This document shows positions 8,184-17,835 of a stretch of DNA of 26,279 nucleotides, in pieces. Position numbers and translations under genes: made by a program. Each line of letters opens with the position of its first letter. Position 1 is the stretch's first letter. The notes beneath the pieces were generated by a model. It searched no databases and was not told the origin of the DNA. It saw only the letters and a program-made list of their open reading frames with translations. The stretch is from Gammaproteobacteria bacterium UBA7449 (GTDB lineage: Bacteria > Pseudomonadota > Gammaproteobacteria > Pseudomonadales > Pseudohongiellaceae), in contig DLPV01000028.1 of the NCBI GenBank assembly GCA_002477465.1, positions 112,946 to 139,224 on the forward strand. The letters run 5' to 3'.

Positions 8184-9376
8184 GTCTCCTGTTGCCATAT
8201 GTCGACGCCTTCTCCGCCCGAGCTGAAATCATTTTCCAGTTCATACTGGACGCGAAGCAGAATGGCCGCCATGTAGCAACACACGATTAAGCTGGCACCG
8301 CCCTGACTCAGAAAAGGCAGCGTCAGGCCTTTGGTAGGCAACAGGCCAATGTTGACACCAATGTTAATTAGCGCCTGACCGGCAAATAACAGTGAAATAC
8401 CGTAGGCAACATAGGCTGAGAACAGGCTGCCCTCGCGCTGCGCAACGCGGCCAATGTTGAAGCCCTTAACGATAAGTAACACAAACAGGATAATCACGAA
8501 ACTCACACCAGCCAGCCCCAACTCCTCGCCAATTATGGCTAACACAAAGTCATTGTGCGCCTCAGGCAAAAAATAGAGTTTCTGAATACTGTTCCCGAGA
8601 CCTACTCCGAACCACTCACCACGACCGAATGCGATTAATGCCTGGGTTAATTGGTAACCTCCACCATAGACATTCTCTGCAGCCCAGGGATTCAAGTATG
8701 AAGAGAAGCGCGCTATGACATAGGGCTTCATAATGGCAATGTAAGTCACAGCGCCAACACAAAGAACCAGCATCAACAGGAGTCGGTAAAACTTCGCCCC
8801 CGCCAAGAAAATCAGGCAAAAGGCAGTTAGCATAAGAATGACAAGTGCACCATGATCAGGTTCGAAATGCAGCAACACGACGGCAGCACCTATAACCAGC
8901 ATAGGCTTAAGAAATCCTGACCACTGCTCCCGCACTTCCTCAGCATGTCGCTCAAGGTAGGAGGCGATATAAATCACGATAAATACCTTCGCCAATTCCG
9001 AGGGCTGCAAGTTAAAGAGGCCGAGATCGATCCAACGCGCACTGCCATTCACAACCTTGCCAACGCCTGGCACAAGAACCAATAGCAAGAGTGCAAAAGA
9101 AGCCATTAAGAGAAACCAGCTTATCCTGCGCCAGAAATACATGGGTATGTGCAAGGTGATCAGCATGCCAGCCAGCCCCATCAAGGCAAAAATCGTCTGG
9201 CGTTTGAGGTGAAAGAACGGATCGCCATATTGACTGCTGGCTATCTCGATTGAGGCTGATGTCATCATCAACAACCCAAATGTAATTAGCAGGCTGACAA
9301 CGAGTAGCAGGCCATTAAAGCGGGGCGCGGGTCGCGCGCTGATTGGAATACGATGCGAAACTGACGCCATACTCAT
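8180..9376 (-). CDS. ftsW: Septal peptidoglycan polymerase FtsW
   Basis: SEDS-family glycosyltransferase that polymerises lipid II at the septum together with FtsI. 398 residues, very hydrophobic, with about ten membrane segments by inspection. Family features include FHLKRQTIFALMG near the N-terminus, NGSARWIDLGLFNLQPSELAK in the middle, GYQLTQALIAFGRGEWFGVGLGNS, LPEAHNDFVLAIIGEELG, and LPTKGLTLPFLSQGGASL near the C-terminus. ATG 9376 overlaps the murD stop as ATGA, and its own stop overlaps the likely murG ATG in the same way. Confidence 0.98.
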   Translation of the reverse strand: MSMASVSHRIPISARPAPRFNGLLLVVSLLITFGLLMMTSASIEIASSQYGDPFFHLKRQTIFALMGLAGMLITLHIPMYFWRRISWFLLMASFALLLLVLVPGVGKVVNGSARWIDLGLFNLQPSELAKVFIVIYIASYLERHAEEVREQWSGFLKPMLVIGAAVVLLHFEPDHGALVILMLTAFCLIFLAGAKFYRLLLMLVLCVGAVTYIAIMKPYVIARFSSYLNPWAAENVYGGGYQLTQALIAFGRGEWFGVGLGNSIQKLYFLPEAHNDFVLAIIGEELGLAGVSFVIILFVLLIVKGFNIGRVAQREGSLFSAYVAYGISLLFAGQALINIGVNIGLLPTKGLTLPFLSQGGASLIVCCYMAAILLRVQYELENDFSSGGEGVDIWQQET

Positions 9377-10731
9377 TGTAGTTGCTCCACAGATTGGATG
9401 AAGCTCTGGCCTCGGTGGCGGTAATTATCGAACATATCGAAACTTGCGCACGCAGGAGACAAGAGCACAGCATCGCCAGTGACCGCATGCTCTAGCGCAA
9501 CCTCGACTGCATCTTGCATGTCTTGCGCGAAGTAAGTCTGGGTATCCGAATCCAGATGTTCGGCCAACTCCATTGCATCCTGTCCAATCAATATCACTTC
9601 CTTGCCCCACCGATTTATCACTGGCGTCAGAGTCTTAAAATCAGCCCCTTTGCTGACGCCACCTGCAATTAAAATAATATGGCCCTCTATGTGGTGACCT
9701 AGCCCCTCAACCGCAGCTACAGTAGCCCCCACGTTGGTACCCTTGGAATCGTTATAGAAATCCACACCAGCTACGCTGCCTACCCACTGACAGCGGTGGG
9801 GCAGGCCTGGAAATTCAGTGATGGCTTTGCGAATGGAATTAAGATCAACCCCAACAGCAAGCGCAAGGCCAATCGCGGCCAGCATGTTGGCGATGTTGTG
9901 TTGGCCAAAAATCTTAAGCTCATTAACAGACACAATTTTCTCAAACTGGTATGCCAGATATTGGTCGTTCTCTTCCTCCAGCAATCCCAAACCATTCGCT
10001 GACGGCCGACCAAAACCGAAATCAATACTCGGTAAAACCTCATCCCCAGGCGGATAGCTATTCGCATCATCTCGGTTAATCACCACTCTGTGACAAGCAG
10101 TAAATACCCTTTGCTTCGCTTTAAGGTATTCGTCCATCGTGGCGTAACGATCCATATGATCCGCACTTAAATTAAGCAATGCCGCAACTTCTGCACCTAG
10201 TGATGCAGTCGTCTCCAGCTGGAAGCTTGAAATTTCCAACACATAGAGTTCCCGAGGCGAATCCAGCAACAGATCCAATGCCGGCTTAGCATTCTGGCTA
10301 TCAAGGTTACCGCCCAGTCCATAGTTTTTTTCTGCCCGGTCAAGTATCGCTGCCAGAATTTCCACCACCGTGCTTTTACCATTCGATCCTGTTACCGCGA
10401 CAATTGGCGCCTTAACAGTCTTTGAAAAAATATCTATATCCCCGGTAATCGGGACTCCCGCTGCGATGGCGGCGGCGAGTTGAGGTGTCTTAAGGCTCAC
10501 CCCGGGACTGACGATGATCTCTGACGCTGAGACAAACGTTTCCTCCCGAAATCCACCCAGCTCTATTTCTACCGAGGGGAAATCCGTCAGGAATTGCGCC
10601 AGCCCCGGTGGCTCCAGCCTGCTATCGGTGACCATAAATGCCTCACCTCGCGAAGCGAGATAGCGAGCACACGAAAGCCCGGTAACCCCGAGGCCAGCCA
10701 CCAGTTTTTTAGCGCTCGCGGAAGGATGCAT
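9373..10731 (-). CDS. murD: UDP-N-acetylmuramoyl-L-alanine--D-glutamate ligase MurD
   Basis: Adds D-Glu to UDP-MurNAc-L-Ala. 452 residues. The N-terminal nucleotide-sugar domain has GLGVTGLSCARYL. The P-loop is VAVTGSNGKST (about 112-122). The central domain has LNLSADHMDRY, with HNIANMLAA leading into the C-terminal domain, whose motifs are FYNDSKGTNVGA and LLSPACASFDMFDNYRHRG. ATG 10731 follows the mraY stop by 19 nt with an AGAGG-type site, so it is translated independently of but close to mraY. The end overlaps ftsW by ATGA. Confidence 0.98.
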   Translation of the reverse strand: MHPSASAKKLVAGLGVTGLSCARYLASRGEAFMVTDSRLEPPGLAQFLTDFPSVEIELGGFREETFVSASEIIVSPGVSLKTPQLAAAIAAGVPITGDIDIFSKTVKAPIVAVTGSNGKSTVVEILAAILDRAEKNYGLGGNLDSQNAKPALDLLLDSPRELYVLEISSFQLETTASLGAEVAALLNLSADHMDRYATMDEYLKAKQRVFTACHRVVINRDDANSYPPGDEVLPSIDFGFGRPSANGLGLLEEENDQYLAYQFEKIVSVNELKIFGQHNIANMLAAIGLALAVGVDLNSIRKAITEFPGLPHRCQWVGSVAGVDFYNDSKGTNVGATVAAVEGLGHHIEGHIILIAGGVSKGADFKTLTPVINRWGKEVILIGQDAMELAEHLDSDTQTYFAQDMQDAVEVALEHAVTGDAVLLSPACASFDMFDNYRHRGQSFIQSVEQLQ

Positions 10732-10750
10732 CCACCAACCTCTTGCTCAG

Positions 10751-11833
10751 CTATCGCAGCTTCAACGTGGCCAAACCGAACAACACCAACATCACCGTAA
10801 TAATCCAGAATCGTACAATCACTCTAGGCTCTGGCCACCCCTTGAGCTCGAAGTGATGATGCAGTGGAGCCATGCGGAAAATTCGTTTTCCTGTCAGCTT
10901 GAAAGAAGCGACCTGCATAATGACCGATAAAGCTTCCATCACGAAAACACCCCCCATAATGAACAGCACGATTTCGTGACGAGAAATAATGCTCATTACT
11001 CCCAGTGCGGCGCCCAGCGCCAGCGCACCTACGTCTCCCATAAAGATTTGCGCGGGATAGGTGTTAAACCAAAGAAACCCCATACCGGCACCTACGAGGG
11101 CGCCGGCAAAAACGACTATTTCTCCGGATCCGGTGACATTAGGGATATTCAGATAAGCTGAAAATTCGCTGTGTCCCGCAAGATAAGCAATAACTCCAAG
11201 CGCCCCGCCCACCATCACCGTAGGCAAAATCGCCAGCCCATCCAGGCCATCGGTCAGGTTTACTGCGTTACTGAAAAACACAATCATCAATGAGCTGATG
11301 GCGATATAGAAAAACCCGACATCTATGGCCACATCCTTGAAGAAAGGAATAATGTAGTCAGTCTCGATGGAGCCGAGGGCCGTCTCGTAAAGCACAACGG
11401 AGGCAGTAATCCCCACCAGAAATTGCCAGAAAAGTTTCCAACGTGCCGACAGGCCGGCAGTGTCCTTTCGGAAAACCTTGCGGTAATCATCAACCCAGCC
11501 AACTGCACCGATAGCCATGGTCACGAACAGCACAATCCAAACATAATGATTACTCAAGTCAGACCACAGCAGAGTACTCATGGCGATGCTCACCAAGATT
11601 AAAGCGCCACCCATAGTCGGCGTGCCAGCCTTGCTGAAGTGGGTTTCCGGCCCATCATCTCTGACGACCTGTCCGATCTGATGATAATTCAAGCGACGAA
11701 TCATGCTCGGTCCGATAACCAGCGACACGCCAAGTGCTGTCAGAATACTGAATATGCCGCGCACCGTGATGTACTGAATCACAGCAAAGTTGCTATCAAA
11801 CTGCATGAGATAATCTGATAACCAAACCAGCAT
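10751..11833 (-). CDS. mraY: Phospho-MurNAc-pentapeptide transferase MraY
   Basis: Integral membrane enzyme making lipid I by transferring phospho-MurNAc-pentapeptide to undecaprenyl phosphate. 360 residues with about ten membrane spans. Signature elements are GTPTMGG (about 70-76), the DDYRK loop (115-119), NAVNLTDGLDGLA (Mg-binding aspartates) and the histidine motif HHHFELKGWPE (from about 325). The start ATG shares one base with the murF stop (TAATG at 11831-11835), a strong sign of coupling. Confidence 0.98.
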   Translation of the reverse strand: MLVWLSDYLMQFDSNFAVIQYITVRGIFSILTALGVSLVIGPSMIRRLNYHQIGQVVRDDGPETHFSKAGTPTMGGALILVSIAMSTLLWSDLSNHYVWIVLFVTMAIGAVGWVDDYRKVFRKDTAGLSARWKLFWQFLVGITASVVLYETALGSIETDYIIPFFKDVAIDVGFFYIAISSLMIVFFSNAVNLTDGLDGLAILPTVMVGGALGVIAYLAGHSEFSAYLNIPNVTGSGEIVVFAGALVGAGMGFLWFNTYPAQIFMGDVGALALGAALGVMSIISRHEIVLFIMGGVFVMEALSVIMQVASFKLTGKRIFRMAPLHHHFELKGWPEPRVIVRFWIITVMLVLFGLATLKLR

Positions 11834-13185
11834 TAGAGTTCCTCTTTGGCCTGCAATTCATAAACAACGCGATCCATTTCGGCACCCCGTGATCCCTTGA
11901 TCAAAACCGCGGTATTCGCATCAAGCTGATTTCTTGCATATGCGATCAGTGATTCCTGGTCGGCGAACTCTCTGGCGTCATTTCCGAAGCTTGAAACAAC
12001 CAGCCCCGCATGCTCACCAACTGACCAAAGCGCATCGATTCCGGCTTGCTGCGCGAGACTGCCAACCAATTCATGAGCACTTTCAGTCTCGTTGCCGAGT
12101 TCCTTCATATCACCTGAGATCAAAATCCGACGGCCGGAAAATGTCGCCAACACATCAATCGCTGCACTAAAAGAATTTGGGCTGGCGTTATATGAGTCAT
12201 CGAGGAGCAAGGAATTTGCAATGCCCTTTACAGCACTCAAACGACCAGGCACAGCCTCTACCCCGGCTAGTCCGGCTTTCACGTTTTCCAGATCAGCACC
12301 CACTTCCAAGGCAACTGCGGCAGCTGCGGCAGCATTCATGACGTTATGCCGCCCTAGAAGCTGCATATTGATTTCACATTCACCAACTGGGGTAAGCAGC
12401 GTAAAAGCGACTCTGCCATTCGGATTGCTCTGGAGATCTCGCGCTATGTACTCCGCTCTTGCACCTTCCTGCAGGGAAAACTGTACAAATCTCCGCGGTT
12501 TAGCGCGCTCAATCCAGTCACTTACATGAGAATCATCATGATTTAGAACTGCTGTGCCGCCAGGTTTAAGGTGGTCAAGAATTTCACCCTTGGCTTTAAC
12601 TATGCCGGCAAGACTGCCAAAGCCTTCAACATGGGCAGCGCTCGCCGTGGTGATTAGCGTCACATCGGGCACGGTAATACTTGCACTGAAATCGATTTCA
12701 CCACCTCTATTCGCACCCATCTCGATCACGGCAAAATCATGCTCGGCGCTCAGGCGCAACAACGTCAAGGGCACACCAATCGTATTATTTAGGTTCGCAT
12801 GTGTTGCCAGGGTGGGTGCTCGAGAGCCCAAAATAGCTGCAATCATTTCTTTGACCGTGGTCTTGCCCTGACTCCCCGTCAGTGCCACAACCCTTGCCTG
12901 ACTGCGAAGCCTGTTTATGCGCGCAATCTGACCCAAAGCCATGTGAGTGTCATTTACCACTAGTTGGGGGATACCAGCGGAAACTTGCTCTGACACTACC
13001 GCACCGCAGGCACCCGCATCCGCTGCAGCCTGCACGTGTTCGTGCCCATCGAATCGTTCTCCCTTCAATGCCAGGAACACCTCGCCTGGATGCACCGATC
13101 TTGAATCGGTCGACAGGGAAGCAAATTCCACATCTGCACCAACAACCTTTGCTTCCAGGTTTTGGGCTAAATCACTAAATTGCAT
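11833..13185 (-). CDS. murF: UDP-MurNAc-tripeptide--D-Ala-D-Ala ligase MurF
   Basis: Adds the D-Ala-D-Ala made by DdlB to complete the UDP-MurNAc-pentapeptide. About 450 residues. The N-terminal domain has STDSRSVHPGEVFLALKG, the P-loop is TGSQGKTTVKE (about 103-113), and the central domain has EMGANRGGEI and HNVMNAAAAAAVA. The C-terminal domain has DDSYNASPNSF and KGSRGAEMD. I prefer ATG 13185; an in-frame TTG at 13197 would add four residues and has a GAGAG about 9 nt upstream, so the start is not certain. 49 nt separate it from murE. Confidence 0.97.
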   Translation of the reverse strand: MQFSDLAQNLEAKVVGADVEFASLSTDSRSVHPGEVFLALKGERFDGHEHVQAAADAGACGAVVSEQVSAGIPQLVVNDTHMALGQIARINRLRSQARVVALTGSQGKTTVKEMIAAILGSRAPTLATHANLNNTIGVPLTLLRLSAEHDFAVIEMGANRGGEIDFSASITVPDVTLITTASAAHVEGFGSLAGIVKAKGEILDHLKPGGTAVLNHDDSHVSDWIERAKPRRFVQFSLQEGARAEYIARDLQSNPNGRVAFTLLTPVGECEINMQLLGRHNVMNAAAAAAVALEVGADLENVKAGLAGVEAVPGRLSAVKGIANSLLLDDSYNASPNSFSAAIDVLATFSGRRILISGDMKELGNETESAHELVGSLAQQAGIDALWSVGEHAGLVVSSFGNDAREFADQESLIAYARNQLDANTAVLIKGSRGAEMDRVVYELQAKEEL

Positions 13186-13234
13186 GGTGCTGATCAAAGT
13201 TCAGAACTCTCTCTTTTGTCGCTTGATAACTGAC

Positions 13235-14782
13235 TCAGCTACCCATTCCTTTGGACCGAGACTTAAGCCCTAAACGAACGTGGTTGGCGTCACTAAAAAT
13301 CGAACGCGCGCCATTAGATTCCTGGTAATTCTCGTGACCCTTGCCGGCCACCAGAATCACATCGCCCTCTGCCGCCTCTTTTATCGCGTGATCAATGGCT
13401 TCGGCACGGTCACGAATTACCAGCGCACTTCTCGGATCTCTCATACCACTGCGAATGTGCTGCACGATTTCGTCCCCCGCTTCGTTACGGGGATTGTCAT
13501 CTGTGAGGATTATGCGGTCAGCAAACTGTTCGGCTATTTCTCCCATTAATGGGCGCTTACCTCTATCCCTGTTGCCGCCACAGCCAAACACGCACCAGAT
13601 CTTCCCTTTGAAGTGATCTCGCAGCGCGGTTAAGGCGCTGCGCAGTCCATCAGGCGTGTGGGCATAGTCGACTACCGCAGTGATATCCGTCGAGTCACCC
13701 ACAATTTCCATGCGACCAGAAACAGGCTTAAGATCCGACACTCTGTCACACAGCAATTGCAGCTGGCCTTCATTTTCAATTTTGAGATAACTAATCAGGA
13801 TTGTGATGACCGCAAGGACATTGCTGAAGTTAAAGTAACCCAGCAATCGTGCGTCTAGTTCAGCCGCGCCAACGGGTGTAACGATTGACGCTTCAAAGCC
13901 GTTACGCGTGAGCATCGCGCTGCTTGCATACACTGATGCGATTTTATTGCTGAGGCTATAAGTGGATATCTCAACACCACTGGCAACCGAATTGATAAGA
14001 GAAAGCGCATAGGGGTCATCCAAATTCACAACGGCATTGCGCAAACCCGGCATGGTAAACAACATACGCTTGTTCGCCGCGTAAGCCTCCATGCATTCGT
14101 GATAATCCAGATGATCTCTGGTCAAATTGGTAAATACGGCGGTATCAAAATTTACAGCCGCCACCCGCTTCTGATGCAGGCCTACAGATGACACCTCCAT
14201 TGCTACTGGGTTTACATTCCTGTGGGATAGCTCCGCCAGGGCCATCTGAGTAAAGACGGCATCCGGCGTGGTTAGCTCCGTTTCCAACAAATCCTCATAG
14301 GGGCCATATCCCAGCGTTCCAATAACTCCGCAGTTTTCTCCTCCAGTCTGTAGCAGCTGCGCAAGGAACTGCGTACAGCTGGTTTTACCGTTGGTACCTG
14401 TAATTCCGAAAACAGTGAGCTCCTCACTGGGTTTACCGTAAAAACGCGCCGCGATTTCACTGATCTTCGCTGTCAGATTATCGATCGCCACAACTAACTT
14501 GCCGTCGACGACACGAATACCCTGCCATTCGCCCCCTGACTCAGCCAGTACAGCGGCCACGTCCTGCTGAATCGCGTCTGCAATGAAATCCCTTGCATCA
14601 TGGTTACGACCGAAATAGGCGATAAACAAATCACCTTTACGAAGTCTTCGGCTATCGATCTGAATCCCGGTAACGATGGCCTGCAATTCCGGCAGGCTCT
14701 CGTTCTCGATTGCAACAAGGCCAGTAATCAGGTCCAGCAATACAGCGTGTGAATTCATGTCTTCAGCGGTACTAGTAGTCAT
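13235..14782 (-). CDS. murE: UDP-MurNAc-L-Ala-D-Glu--meso-diaminopimelate ligase MurE
   Basis: Adds the third residue of the stem peptide. About 515 residues. The P-loop is GITGTNGKTS (about 126-135). MEVSSVGLHQKR contains the region of the carbamylated lysine. DYAHTPDGL and FGCGGNRDRGKRP mark the C-terminal domain. The motif DNPRNE (from about 429) is the signature for meso-diaminopimelate over lysine, so this cell wall should be DAP-type. ATG 14782 overlaps the ftsI TGA as ATGA. The frame extends to TTG 14800, which would lie inside ftsI and is less likely. Confidence 0.98.
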   Translation of the reverse strand: MTTSTAEDMNSHAVLLDLITGLVAIENESLPELQAIVTGIQIDSRRLRKGDLFIAYFGRNHDARDFIADAIQQDVAAVLAESGGEWQGIRVVDGKLVVAIDNLTAKISEIAARFYGKPSEELTVFGITGTNGKTSCTQFLAQLLQTGGENCGVIGTLGYGPYEDLLETELTTPDAVFTQMALAELSHRNVNPVAMEVSSVGLHQKRVAAVNFDTAVFTNLTRDHLDYHECMEAYAANKRMLFTMPGLRNAVVNLDDPYALSLINSVASGVEISTYSLSNKIASVYASSAMLTRNGFEASIVTPVGAAELDARLLGYFNFSNVLAVITILISYLKIENEGQLQLLCDRVSDLKPVSGRMEIVGDSTDITAVVDYAHTPDGLRSALTALRDHFKGKIWCVFGCGGNRDRGKRPLMGEIAEQFADRIILTDDNPRNEAGDEIVQHIRSGMRDPRSALVIRDRAEAIDHAIKEAAEGDVILVAGKGHENYQESNGARSIFSDANHVRLGLKSRSKGMGS

Positions 14783-16503
14783 GGGGAGGAACCACTCCAA
14801 AGATTCTGATCAGTCACATTGTCAGGAGGGACGTTGAGAATTCGCATGGCGCCAGTTGCGATCTCTGAGAACACCGGGGCCGCTACATGGCCACCATAAT
14901 GCTCTTCTCCCTTGGGCTCATTGATCACCACAACCACGACAATTTCAGGGTCGGAAGCCGGCACCAGCCCAACGAAGAATGAATTGTGCAAATTATCTTC
15001 ATAGCCATATTCACCCACGACGTGCGCTGTTCCAGTCTTCCCTGCCACATCATAAAAAGGGATATTTGCCTCCACAGCAGAGCCGCCGCGACTTGAATCT
15101 ACGACAGTTTCCAGCATATCAAGCACCTGGCCCGCGATTACCGGACTGATTACCTGCTCTCTGGGCAACGCTTCGATATCTGCCTCACTAAGCTTCAATA
15201 GTGAAACTGGCTTTAGGACACCTTCATCAGCAATTACTGAGTAGGCCCGCGCTAGCTGAAGCGCAGACGCTGATAGTCCATACCCATAAGATAGGGTCGC
15301 TGTCTCAATCCGGCTCCAGCGCCGAGGGTTCGGCAACACACCGCCGCGCTCTCCAGGAAATCCAGTACCAGGGACTTCGCCGAATCCAACTCTTTGCAAT
15401 ACATCCCGAATCGGCTCCGGGCCAATTTCAAACGCAATCTTGCTAGTACCAATATTGCTTGACTTGGTTATGACCTTGGACAAAGTCAGCGTACCGTAGT
15501 TGAAGATATCCCGGACTTCATTCGGCCCAACCATCATCCATCCCGGACTGGTTTCGATAATTGTGTCGGGCTCAAACAGGCCCGATTCGAGCGCCGCGGT
15601 AATGGTAAATGCCTTCACTGTGGAGCCAGGTTCAAATACATCCGTAATCGCGCGATTACGCAATACACTGAAGTCGGTCATGTCTGCTTTGTTGTGCGGG
15701 TTATAAGAAGGCTGATTGACCATTGCTAGCACCTCACCCGTATCCACATCAAGAATCAACGCAGAAGCGCCCCCGGCTCTGCGGGTTATGAATTCGGCTT
15801 TCAAAGCGCGATACGCAAGATTCTGCAGCTGGAAGTCTATAGCTAACGTCAGGTTATTCCCTGGCTCCGCGGTCTGAATCATATTGAGTTCCTCAATAAT
15901 ATGACCACGACGATCCTTGATGACCTGGCGCCGACCCGGCACGCCTCCTAACCAGTCGTCATAAGTGAGCTCTAGCCCTTCCTGCCCAATATCATCGACG
16001 TTACTGAAACCGATCAAATGAGCAGCAACCTCCCCTTGCGGATAGAAGCGCTGATATTCTTGCTGGGAGTACACATGGCCCAGCTTGAGATCCATCACTC
16101 GCTTTGCATCTGCGGGTGCGAGCCGCCTCTTCACATAGAGAAATTCCCGATTGGCGTTATTTGAAATCGTGCTTGCCAGCACCTCCGGATTCATTTCCAG
16201 GGCAGCAGCCAGTGAATAGACTGCTTCAGGTGTCTCCACCAGCTCACTCGGATTCACCCATATGGACTGCACCGGCGTGCTGACGGCCAGTGGCTCACCA
16301 TTGCGGTCAGTGATAAGCCCGCGATTTGCCACCAAAGGAATAGTTCGAATAGTGCGAGCATCTCCCTGCCCTTGCAGGAAGTCTCTCTGCAAGATATGCA
16401 GAGCGCTGAGTTGCCAGGCTATGGCCACCACGCAAAGCAGCATGGCAAGCATAATCAAGAGTACCCGCCATTGGCGGATTGCAGGTCTAAGGCTTTCTAG
16501 CAT
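14779..16503 (-). CDS. ftsI: Septal transpeptidase FtsI (PBP3)
   Basis: Class B penicillin-binding protein that crosslinks septal peptidoglycan with FtsW. About 574 residues. A short cytoplasmic tail and one membrane anchor (about residues 15-33) precede the periplasmic pedestal (LVANRGLITDRNGEPLAVS). The transpeptidase domain carries the three catalytic motifs: STVK (active-site serine about 294), SSN (about 348-350) and KTGT (about 489-492). ATG 16503 overlaps the ftsL end by 17 nt; in-frame GTG (16506) and TTG (16512) are possible earlier starts. Overlap with ftsL and ATGA overlap with murE place it within a coupled block. Confidence 0.98.
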   Translation of the reverse strand: MLESLRPAIRQWRVLLIMLAMLLCVVAIAWQLSALHILQRDFLQGQGDARTIRTIPLVANRGLITDRNGEPLAVSTPVQSIWVNPSELVETPEAVYSLAAALEMNPEVLASTISNNANREFLYVKRRLAPADAKRVMDLKLGHVYSQQEYQRFYPQGEVAAHLIGFSNVDDIGQEGLELTYDDWLGGVPGRRQVIKDRRGHIIEELNMIQTAEPGNNLTLAIDFQLQNLAYRALKAEFITRRAGGASALILDVDTGEVLAMVNQPSYNPHNKADMTDFSVLRNRAITDVFEPGSTVKAFTITAALESGLFEPDTIIETSPGWMMVGPNEVRDIFNYGTLTLSKVITKSSNIGTSKIAFEIGPEPIRDVLQRVGFGEVPGTGFPGERGGVLPNPRRWSRIETATLSYGYGLSASALQLARAYSVIADEGVLKPVSLLKLSEADIEALPREQVISPVIAGQVLDMLETVVDSSRGGSAVEANIPFYDVAGKTGTAHVVGEYGYEDNLHNSFFVGLVPASDPEIVVVVVINEPKGEEHYGGHVAAPVFSEIATGAMRILNVPPDNVTDQNLWSGSSP

Positions 16504-16870
16504 CACGGCCAACCATCACAATGTGATCTATTTCAGGCACCTGCATGCGTAACTGCTCTACTGCTTTCTGCTCAATACGACCATCAAGTCCAAACGTGCT
16601 CTGTTCAAGTAACAACTGGCCCCACTCCACATCCAATTGATTGGCCTCTTCACGAAGCATCTGAATTTCATTGAAAGCAAACCTGTTCTCATGGGTGGTT
16701 TTAACAACCATTAAGCCGGAAAACAGGACAGTGCCAAGCAACAGGAAAAGCATCAAAGATCTGCGTGAGCCAACGCCCAACCACAACAACACTGGCTGCG
16801 ATGTGGGATGTGATGCTGATTGCGCAGGTTTAATAGCGTCTCGCGATTTTCCTTTCACTGTTTTTTTCAT
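16487..16870 (-). CDS. ftsL: Cell division protein FtsL
   Basis: Small bitopic divisome protein that forms a coiled-coil complex with FtsB and FtsQ and activates FtsW-FtsI. 127 residues. A lysine-rich cytoplasmic tail (MKKTVKGKSRDAIK) is followed by one membrane span (RSLMLFLLLGTVLFSGLMVV, about 37-56) and a periplasmic helix with heptad-like leucines (NEIQMLREEANQLDVEWGQL). Sequence similarity in this family is low; assignment rests on topology, size and position between rsmH and ftsI. ATG 16870 overlaps the rsmH stop as ATGA. Confidence 0.95.
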   Translation of the reverse strand: MKKTVKGKSRDAIKPAQSASHPTSQPVLLWLGVGSRRSLMLFLLLGTVLFSGLMVVKTTHENRFAFNEIQMLREEANQLDVEWGQLLLEQSTFGLDGRIEQKAVEQLRMQVPEIDHIVMVGRDARKP

Positions 16871-17826
16871 ATCGCCATTACCTTTTCCGTCTGCAGCTTT
16901 TCTGCGACTCGTATGACAGCGCTGCGGGCACGAGGGTTTTCAGCTACTTCTCTTACGGATGGCTTTGTTGCTTTTCCTATTTTCTTGAGCGTGGGAGCCA
17001 ACTGCGCCGCTTTGATAGGCAGCCCTCGTGGATATTTGTCGCCGCGGGAACAATCGGCTATAAACTGTTTCACCATGCGGTCTTCCAGTGAATGAAAGCT
17101 AATCACCACAAGCCTGCCACCTATTGCCAGGTTGTTTACCGCCACCACGAGCGCTTTTTTCAACTCACCCAATTCATCGTTTACATGAATACGAATCGCC
17201 TGGAAGGAGCGGGTTGCAGGGTGCTTATCTCTTTCCCATGCCGGATGTGCCGCCTTGACTATCTCCGCGAGCTGCAGGGTTCTGGTAACCTTCTGCGCTT
17301 TCCTGGCATTTACGATTGCACGCGCTATGCGACGTGAATGACGCTCTTCACCAAACTGGTAAAGCACATCAGCTATCTCTTCTTGTGCCGCGGTGTTTAC
17401 CCAATCCGCTGCAGATTGCCCGTTATCACTATCCATTCGCATATCCAATGGCCCGTCTCGCATGAAGCTAAAACCACGGTCCGGGTCGTCCAATTGGGGC
17501 GAAGAAACCCCTAGATCAAACAACACACCATTCACCTTGCCTTGAATTTGCTGCGCCGCGATGACATTTTCCATTTGCCCAAACTGCGTTTTCCCGACGA
17601 CAAGCCGCAGGTCTTGTGTCGCCAGTTGCTGTGCCGCCTCGATTGCCTCCGGATCGCGATCCAGCGCAAGCAGGTGCCCCTCCACACCTAACTCGCTCAA
17701 AATGGCTCTCGAATGTCCTCCTCTCCCGAAAGTCGCATCGATGTAGAAACCTTCCGACTGAATATTCAAGGCTGAGACCGCTTCCTCTGCTAATACCGTT
17801 TTATGAAGCTCATCTCGTTCATCCAT
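16867..17826 (-). CDS. rsmH: 16S rRNA (cytosine-1402-N4)-methyltransferase RsmH (MraW)
   Basis: SAM-dependent enzyme that N4-methylates C1402 in the 16S rRNA decoding centre. The partner 2'-O-methylation is made by RsmI, encoded in this same window. About 319 residues. The N-terminal HKTVLAEEAV, SAM motif YIDATFGRGGHS (about 28-39), GVLFDLGVSSPQLDDPDRGFS and the late ISFHSLEDRMVKQF are diagnostic. ATG 17826 has AGGTGG about 5 nt upstream. A GTG at 17835, directly after the mraZ TAG, is in frame but has no ribosome site. Confidence 0.98.
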   Translation of the reverse strand: MDERDELHKTVLAEEAVSALNIQSEGFYIDATFGRGGHSRAILSELGVEGHLLALDRDPEAIEAAQQLATQDLRLVVGKTQFGQMENVIAAQQIQGKVNGVLFDLGVSSPQLDDPDRGFSFMRDGPLDMRMDSDNGQSAADWVNTAAQEEIADVLYQFGEERHSRRIARAIVNARKAQKVTRTLQLAEIVKAAHPAWERDKHPATRSFQAIRIHVNDELGELKKALVVAVNNLAIGGRLVVISFHSLEDRMVKQFIADCSRGDKYPRGLPIKAAQLAPTLKKIGKATKPSVREVAENPRARSAVIRVAEKLQTEKVMAI

Positions 17827-17835
17827 CTCCGCCAC